Below are positions 39,201 to 47,945 of a DNA stretch of 64,000 nt, piece by piece. Source of the stretch: Gerris lacustris (lineage: Eukaryota > Arthropoda > Insecta > Hemiptera > Gerridae); the NCBI GenBank assembly GCA_951217055.1, contig OX578280.1:33423128-33487127 (forward strand). The letters are read 5' to 3'. Numbering within the stretch: position 1 is the stretch's first letter; each line of letters opens with the position of its first letter. The position numbers and the translations under genes were made by a program. The notes beneath the pieces are model-generated. The model did no database searches. It had not been told where the DNA came from and worked only from the letters and a program-made list of their open reading frames with translations.

Positions 39201-42200
39201 TCCTTTTATGAGATTAACAACTTTCGTTTAAAGGTAGTAAAATCAGCCCTTTTGATTTAAGATGCCATGGCCATAGATACTTATTTGAAACTCCCTAAAA
39301 TATTTTAAAAGCCTCAGGAACAGCACTATGAAGGAGCTAGTCTGAGGAAGAAGAGGCTAAATTAAAATGTAATAATACATTTTTAATTGCACTCCAAAAA
39401 TGATTAAAACCTTTTTTTATTCTAAACTAACTAATTTAATTTTAAAAGTTAATAGTTATAATCAAATTTGGTTGGAGAAAAATAGAAAATTGTACTCACA
39501 TTTTGTCTTTCTTTAAGATAAGCCAATTCCTTAATGTAGTCCCTGAATTTTCTGCAAATTCGAAACAAAAACAGAGATGTGAAAGTGTTAAAAATTTAAG
39601 TGAATTTAAATGGTTTTCTTCGTATATTTTTTGTTAGAGTATTAAATTAAGTAAATACGATGTACAAAATTCAACAATAATTCTACTGTTTATCCAATCT
39701 GTTGAAGAACGGTGTTTTTGTTTATTTTTTTAGGTTGAGCAGATACTTTTTCGTGGTAAGACTGTACGATGTTTACGGAAGTGTTTGAATTATTGTTTTA
39801 AGCCGCGTTTTTATACCCGAATGAGCATATGAAGTCATATACATAAATATGTATCAGAAAGTAGAGGGGGGAGTTGTCTCATTTTGTTCAGCCCGACTCG
39901 ACTAGTCTAACCCCGTCCACTCTGAGCAAGTGCTCACTTAGAAGTGCCGACAACTCTTGGATCGTGCTGAGGCATGCGAATCCAATTGGCTCGCCATGTA
40001 CATGTATATATCTGAGTAAAACGGAGCGAATGCTCAAGTCAATACGCGTTTTTTTTCATTTTAATTAATAACACTAATAAAACAGGCCTGAGTTCTTACA
40101 AAGTAGACATTTCTGGCACTTCTTTAGACTATTACTCCCCATATAATAGAACAGAAGGGAATAACAATCTAAAGAAGGTGTACAGAATATTCTTCTTTAG
40201 ACTGTTATTCCCCTTATAGAAGTATGATATTCCTTTGTCTCAAAATACATTGAACTAAACATCACTTTGTCTTAATAGTTATTTAGAAAAAGGAATGTAT
40301 TAATAATTATGTATATTATAAAAAAAACAGGGGAGTATAGGTGGAGATACACATGCCGTCAAATTGGGGAAGTAGCTTGCATACCAAAAGCTAGTTTAAG
40401 TTTCATTACATTCTCTATCACTTCTTTCAACCGGACCCAAATATTAAAAAAGAGTAAATGAAGCCGCCGCGCACTTGGTTAGCGATTCGAACGCATCCCC
40501 AATCCCCATAGTAGCGTAGCAAGCAGTAGTTGGCTAATGACATGCGTTCCATTAGATAGCATGCCGAGGGCGTAAGGCTCTTTGATAGCATGATCTAAAG
40601 AATGACATTTAATAAAATTTTTCAGTGCTTTGGAAAGCATTCTTAAAATATATGAATTATATTACTAACCCTTTATACAAATCGTTGGATTGAAGAAAAT
40701 TCGGAAAAGTGCATATAATGTTAAAATTTGGAACTAAACAAACCAGAAAATACCAAGTGTTCGTAGCTTGAATTATGTACTTATAATTTACTCATGGTCC
40801 TAACTCAGAATTTATTGAGAAAAACGATTTCTCGTATAAAAACACTCGTATAGATTATCACTAAGTATAGCTATTTTGAAATATTTTCATAATATAATAA
40901 CATTAAAGAGTTACGTTCTTGATGACGTTAGGGTTTTCACCGGTTCACTGTAAGTCCGCTTAACAGAACTTGTCATACATCTCTGAATGAACATTTCGGC
41001 GTTGTTACAAATTTTACCCATATCCTAAAAAAATCAAAATATGAAAGGATAAAAACTTACTTGATAATTTTTAATTGAATAAAAGTTATTATAATATTTT
41101 ATTTAATGGAGTTTTTTTACTACAGATTAATGGATTTTAAATGTCGCAGATCCAATCAAAGTGAGAGAATGACTAACATTTTAAAAGCTATTTTTATATA
41201 CAAATACTGAAACGAGTTGAATGCCATTTTTTCAGGCTTAATAATTAAGCATGTTATTCCATCAAGACATTTTGATTAGATTTTCAGATATCTATGAGAA
41301 ATAATCATCCAAACCTTTTATTGAGTTGGTTGCTTGAGTAGTGATCCTCAGATCAAGCAAGTGTCGACGGCAAGTACCTCTTTATTTTATATCAATTAAA
41401 AATTGTTTATATTATTATAACTTCCTATCAATTTAACTATAGAAAAATATATTTATTTTGTAAAATGAAAATGAAAATCTCTTACTTCATATATCAAAGG
41501 AAGAGGAATATTCTGGTAATCAGATTCCGAGCTGTAATCAGGTCACAAAAACAAAATTAAAAATATAATTACCAGTTCAAATTAAAAATAGTACAAAAAG
41601 CTCATTCAATATGAATTATAATTCTCTATTAAATCTATTTGACTGTTGTTAAGAGCCCAATGCTTTTTTCCTTTTTTTTGTCGAAGTACATATTCAAAAT
41701 TGTCTCGTCTCCATTAATTCAGCTCAGAATTGTCTCTTCTCCATTTATTTAACTAGAGTTTATTTTATAAGATTTAAAATAAATTCACTTCATCCTTCAT
41801 ATATACGAGATAAATTAGCTATATTTAAGTAGTACCCACCTGCGACTTCTGTAGTTTGAGTTTCTATTATAATCTAATCCAAAATATTACTAACAGAGAG
41901 TAACTAACTCTCTTAAAAAAATAAGATTTCTTAAAAAATATAGTAATATCTACTCCGTACCCTGTACTCTGCAGAGATGAGATAAACTTGTTTTAATTAT
42001 TTAAAATAAGAAGTTTTGGTTAGCTGCCTATTATAGGCACTATTTTGCCTTGCTGTTTTTTCTACGATTTTCGTTTCTTATTTTATGATCTACCTAAGTA
42101 TATTTTATAATGAAATACTCACTCACTTAAATCAGGTGATGGGGCGTTCATAAAGTTAACTACACAGGAGTCATCATGATCGTCTTCGATTTCTGTTAAT

Positions 42201-42575
42201 TTGAATTAAACAATACATATTTAGTGCGTTTTTATACATTAGAGCTATGAGTACTGTATTACGAGTGTATTTAGCTGTTATTTTTATTATCATGACATGA
42301 ATACACATACTTACTCTTTTTAGTAATAGAATTCATTGTGTCGGACTGACCTATGGGCCAGCTAGGCTATATTCCTAGGGATAAACTACTTTAATGAGGT
42401 TATATTCACGAATTATAGTTATAATTTTGTTTTTGACAGCTATAGCATTTACCACCATAACTAACCATAATAATACCACCATAACTAACCATAACTAACC
42501 ATAACTAACCATAAAATAAATCAATCAATAAAATAATGAAAATGCAGAGGGGAAAAAGGAAAAATAAAACAAATA

Positions 42576-42632
<57 letters not shown>

Positions 42633-45600
42633 CAAATGAGGTGACTTTTTGTTTTATTTTCCTATTTATAAAACACTTATTTTCTTACTGTTAAAAAGAA
42701 AACTACTTACTATCAGTCGATATTAAAATACATCTAATTAAGTTAGCTATAAGTTCTATACTTACTGCAAGCTCTGAAACTGAAAACAAATGAAATTTAT
42801 ATAATTAATAGTATTACATAAGCACATTAATATATTTAAATTCATAAAATTATTTATTTACAACTAATCGATTTTAAGAACGTAATTAATATAATTAAAT
42901 AAAATACTCAAAGGTACTGAAAAAAATAATGTTTCACCTTAATAACAATAGTAAGAATGCTTTACCAAAGCCGTAATCAGGAACATAACTAGTTTTGATA
43001 CGAAACATTTTTGAGTGCTTCTTTTAATTTCCCCTATTTGTTTCTGAATTGCCAAGAGTCCTATCTACTGAAGGTATATTAATTTTTTTAGCTTTTCTTT
43101 CTTTTCACCACCCAAGGATAAATTCGCTTTTTTACTTATCAGAATATAACTAATAACCAAGCCAGTTTACCCAGGTGTACAAAAGATATTTTCGAAGCTT
43201 AAGTGGTATAGCGACTGAAGTTATGGTTTTAAGATTTATAACCAAATTTAGTTTGGTATACAGAAAGTATAATTTTCCTTAAACTTTTACTCTAATATTT
43301 ATTTCAAAAGCACTCCAATACATAATTGCTCCCCAATTTTACTTACCAAGTTGTGACGGATGGCATGCTATTTCCACTTTCATCCTTCTTTTTAGTGAAG
43401 CAGACAATACCGCACAGACCAAGCACCAGAAGTACTCCGGAACCAATAAGGAGGAATCGTCCGTAAGTCCGTTCCTTGCATACATCATCGTCTTCATTAT
43501 CATCATAGAATTCTTCGTAGCTTTCATTTTCATATGTTGGTGAATTGTCACTGTTGTATTCATCTCCCTCTGCAGCCTCGCCCTGCTCGCCTGCATCTGC
43601 CCCCTCTGCATAATGGCATAAAAACGATTTTGTACTTGTATTTTTTTCCGATCTGGCATCTCAATCAAACATGTGGTCGATACCACAGATTCAAACTATA
43701 ATTTGCTATTATGGGTCGATAATAAAGAAGCTAATTAACTGGTAATCTATTATTTTAGTACCCCACCCCCACCCCTAAATGGGGTACCAAAGTAAAATAC
43801 GAGACAGAATTCAAATTAACTTGTACGGTACTTCTTTAGATTGTTACTCCCCAAATAAAGAAATCAGAGGGTAGCAACAATCTAAAGAAGGTGTACGGAA
43901 TGTTCTTCTTTAGACTGTTTCTCCCCTTATAATAACGTAAAGCCCCCCCCCCCCCTTATAAAGGCTACGGCCACACCGAAGCTACCTCTCTTGGAGCCTA
44001 GTGGCTTGGTGAAGGGGCCCACACACTTACAGTTTAACTGCAGGCCGTTATCGTATACGATTATCGTAAGGCCAAAATCTCCGACCACCACACATTACCA
44101 GTCCAGCGCCTGAAGGCAATCGTAAAGAACTGCAGATCTGTGCCTGTATGCGCCATACACTGTGCGATAAATTCCTGCAGGCCGATATCTGTCGATTTTT
44201 AACTGCAGGCCATGAACTGTTCCCCTCTCAGTTCCCGCTAGACTTTCTGAATGCTTAGAAGTAATCGTTGTGCGTTGTACGTTAATTATTGTGAACAAAC
44301 GAAGAAAAAAAAAAGATTTTGGTGAAAGAAGCGGCTCCAAGAAAGAAACACTAGTTCACACATTGCTCTGTTGCGTGAATTGAGGCATTCCTATAAAGAA
44401 GATTTATTAAACTATTTGCGAATGAACGAAGGCAATTTCAACAAAATGTTTCGATTGGTTTCACCCTTCATTAGTAAAATTAACACCAAAATGTGCCAGT
44501 CAATAATTGCAGGAGATTGTTTATTTTCTTTTTAACAGTATCTAAAAAAATGTAATTAGAAATGTAAAATGTATAATTTATAATTTATCAGAAATTATTA
44601 ATAAATAAATTAAACCATTATAAATTATTTAACTAAAGAATTATTATTATATGTACCATATTTAAAGTGCAATTACCTATTGTCGCAGTCGGTACTGTTT
44701 TTTTTTTTTTTTTTCTTATAAAGTCTAATAACACATCTTTCGCAGCCTTTTGTTTGAATAATTTATAGACGATTGTTAGACATGTTTATAGACGAGACAT
44801 GTCTATGAAAGCTGAAATAAAATTAGGTTTATAGTCAACCATGGTGTCGTCAGTCCAAAATTTTCTAACAACGTGATAAGATTTTGGCCTGCAGTCCGAC
44901 GAAGGGAAATTAACAAAATAAAGATGATTCACTCTACACGCCTGTAGGCCGACTAATAGTGTAGGGCGGCATTGATCTTGAGGCACAGGCCTGACAGTCC
45001 ACGGACTGTCGTCTCTCCTTCCATCCGATCCTCGCCTCTACCCTCCACACACCTACAGTCCACCTCCGACTGCAGTCCGTCATCTTAAGGAAAACTGATA
45101 AGTGTGTGGCCAAGCTCCGTGGACGGACAGATCATTATCTTCAGTTAAACTGTTAGTGTGTGGGCCGCTTGAGTCGCCAGGCGTGTAATCCATGTGAACC
45201 AACCTTCTAGAACATAAGAGACCGGCCACACCACGCGCTTGGTTACTAGGCGAGTCACCTAGCGAGTTGCTAGACGAACAGTCCATTCTGTTCTACATGG
45301 CGACTCACCAAGCCACTAGGCTCCAAGCGAGGTAGCTCCGGTGTGGCCGTAGTCTTAGGGTGATATTCCTTTGTCCCAAATTACATTGGAATAAACATAC
45401 CTTTGTCTTAATAGTTATTTAGTTAGTCACTTATATTCTAAAAACACATAAGGGAGTAACAATCAAAAAAAGGATCGCTAATGCAACTACAGCCCAGGTT
45501 GGTGTCAGCGAAAATGGTTTGTAGTTAGTATATCCAAAAGATATTTGACCGGACCTTGTCAAAATGGGGATTACGATTTACGCTTAGGATTTCTTTTTTA

Positions 45601-47913
45601 CTGGCTGATCCCAAAAGGTTAAGACTTTTTTTAGTCCAGTTAATCTGTCGTCAAAAAGGGGGGGTTCGCTTTCCAAAAGTCGGGTAGTTTTGATTTTTGT
45701 TTTATATGGTTTAGGTGTAAGTTCATTAATGAAATGCCTAAGTTTTCGACCTCGGTGGAGCGTCGCGCCGCCGGCGCCGAAGAACCGCAAAATGATGGAC
45801 TTTTTTCCAGTTTTCACCAGTGGTTTAATCGAAAAAATATTCTATTATTTAATAAAGTAGACGAAATTTTATACTATTTAAAAAAATCACCTTCCTATCA
45901 CTATTACTTTAACATTTACAGCCCTTTAACAATGGAGTGATTTTTCAATATTTTCAAGATACGCTTGATTTTAGTTGGTTTTTGCCATTATTTACTTTGA
46001 TGAATTTGTTTTGCAGCAATGTTGATTGGCCAAATTTAAAGAATAATAATTGTGTTATAACTTGAGATCAACTTGAGAAACTTCTCGTAAAATCGACCAA
46101 AGCAACATTCAATCTCGAGCCGTAACTCGAAAGCTATTTACAATAAAAACCTAATACTAGTTACACATAATAGAATGATATTTCTACTTAAAGCTTCACC
46201 CTTATACATTTTGAAGGAGAATCAAGTCTTCAGGGTGGAAAATTTACAAAAAAAAAACTTGAAACTTCCATATTTTGAAAATATTGAAAAAAATCGATTT
46301 TTGAAAGTCTGTAAATTTTAAAATAATAGAGTTTGAAAGGAGTTTTTTTTTAAATATGTAGTATAAAATTTCGTCTACTTTATTAAATATTTAGTGTATT
46401 TTTCGATTAACCTACTCCTTTCACAGTGAAAACTGGCTAAAACTGGAAAAATGTGCAACATTTTGCGGTTTTTCAGCGCCAGCGGCGCCGGCGGCGCTCC
46501 GCTAGGGTCGAAAATTCAGGCTTTTCATACAGGAACCTACACCTACAATATATCAAAAAATCAAAACTACCCGACCTTTTGCTAGGTAAAATGTCTAGTT
46601 TGACTGGACTATTTTGTAAGCAATAATTTTTAATTTAATTTTTTCCATTGTTTAACATTTTATCTAAGGAATATCATATAAGTGTACTATATCATCCATA
46701 TAAGTATATATATATTGAATATACCTAGTGACAACGAAAAGATGTTTTAAATCGTTATATTTATCTTATTTCAATAATCCCTCAAACTATTTGATGTGTT
46801 TTAATGTAGTGTTTGAGTGTCTTAATAAATTGATTCTAATTTTCTGATTCTTAAGGTTATAAAAATATGAAGGTATTAATAAGCATAAGCATTAAGCATT
46901 ATAAGAAAAGAGTGGTAGAAAGTTGCGAATGTAGCAGTGGGTACACACAAGTGCGAATGTGTGTGTGTGTGTACTATACAATTCTCAACTAAAGATTGTC
47001 TACTAAAGAAAAAAAGGAATTAATTTTAATTTTAAGTGTGAACTACCGCCACCTATAGAGCACATCCCTAATCCTGTATTGATATACAAGAATTGAGAAA
47101 ATAGTAGAATTCATGATAGTTAGTGTTAAACCTAATTGTTGTAATTTGTCTTATGCCATTTAAGGATGTCTAACTTTAATCTTTGAGCTGCAATTTGCTA
47201 TGTGTAAATTTTGCTAGAGACTTAGTAGCAAGTGAAGCATTACTGAAAGTTGTTCCTTATTAAGTCCAATTTAAACTATTCCTTCGACCTATTTAAACGG
47301 CCTGATTGTAGGGTAGGGGCTGATATCGTGTACCCGATTAATATTCATATACATATTAAACATTTATTGATTTAAAAACCAATAATTAATTTATAAGATG
47401 TTTATTATTAGATTGACCAAAATATATTGAAAATTATCAATTCGATTTGTGCTAATATAACGGTTTATGTAAAAAGTTTTCCCGATTTTCCGTTTAATTT
47501 GACAGAAATATTATAATCCCATACCAGCTGGAGCAGTAGTTCTTGGACGAAGACCAGTCTCGAAAAAATAATTCTGATCTCCGGAGATGTTCCGAATTTT
47601 CTCCACTTCTTCCGAAACCACCTGCAATGATTTAAAATCATGTGTTTTTTTTTGTTAAAAAAACAAACTTATATGGTTTATTTATCCAGTGTGGTACAAT
47701 AATGCACCAGTTCTTTTACGTACTATTTAGTTAATGTGATGCCTAAATCAATTTTCAGTCAAATGTATCGAAATCATGGAAGTTGATATAAAATAAGTAA
47801 GCTAAGTATCTCCATCCAGACGTTCTAGGCCTAAAAGTATAAAAGGAAAACTTATAATTTCATTTGAATTAACTCAGACAATAAAACTCATTAATCAACA
47901 TGGCTTAAAAATG

Positions 47914-47945
<32 letters not shown>

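Larger units (their letters stand above)
34215..39499 (-). other. Largest intron of the membrane coiled-coil gene, no further exon seen
   Basis: Mainly AT-rich unique sequence, plus the TA tract at 36246-36283 and the inverted-repeat element at 36386-37150. The open stretch at 36686-37030 lies inside that element and has no splice support. Confidence 0.55.
43961..45356. mobile_element. Foldback MITE interrupted by a Harbinger element
   Basis: The left arm CTACGGCCACACC..GGCTTGGTGA and right arm TCACCAAGCC..GGTGTGGCCGTAG are inverted copies. The right arm contains the intact sequence corresponding to the left arm's insertion site, which confirms the empty-site order. Confidence 0.85.
43826..45421. 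repeat. Family R copy split by nested transposons
   Basis: The left part 43826-43933 and right part 45358-45421 align with consecutive parts of the 40105-40290 copy. A foldback MITE (43961-45356) separates them, and it in turn contains a Harbinger element. Confidence 0.75.

Noticed and set aside
42705..42779. Reading 42779-42711 as a second hydrophobic segment (SELAVSIELIANLIRCILIST)
   Set aside because: It would need exon 5 to end in phase 1, but its donor leaves phase 2.
43339..43686. Alternative 115-codon frame over exon 5
   Set aside because: It has no membrane helix, runs through both splice sites and does not match the phases of exons 4 and 6.
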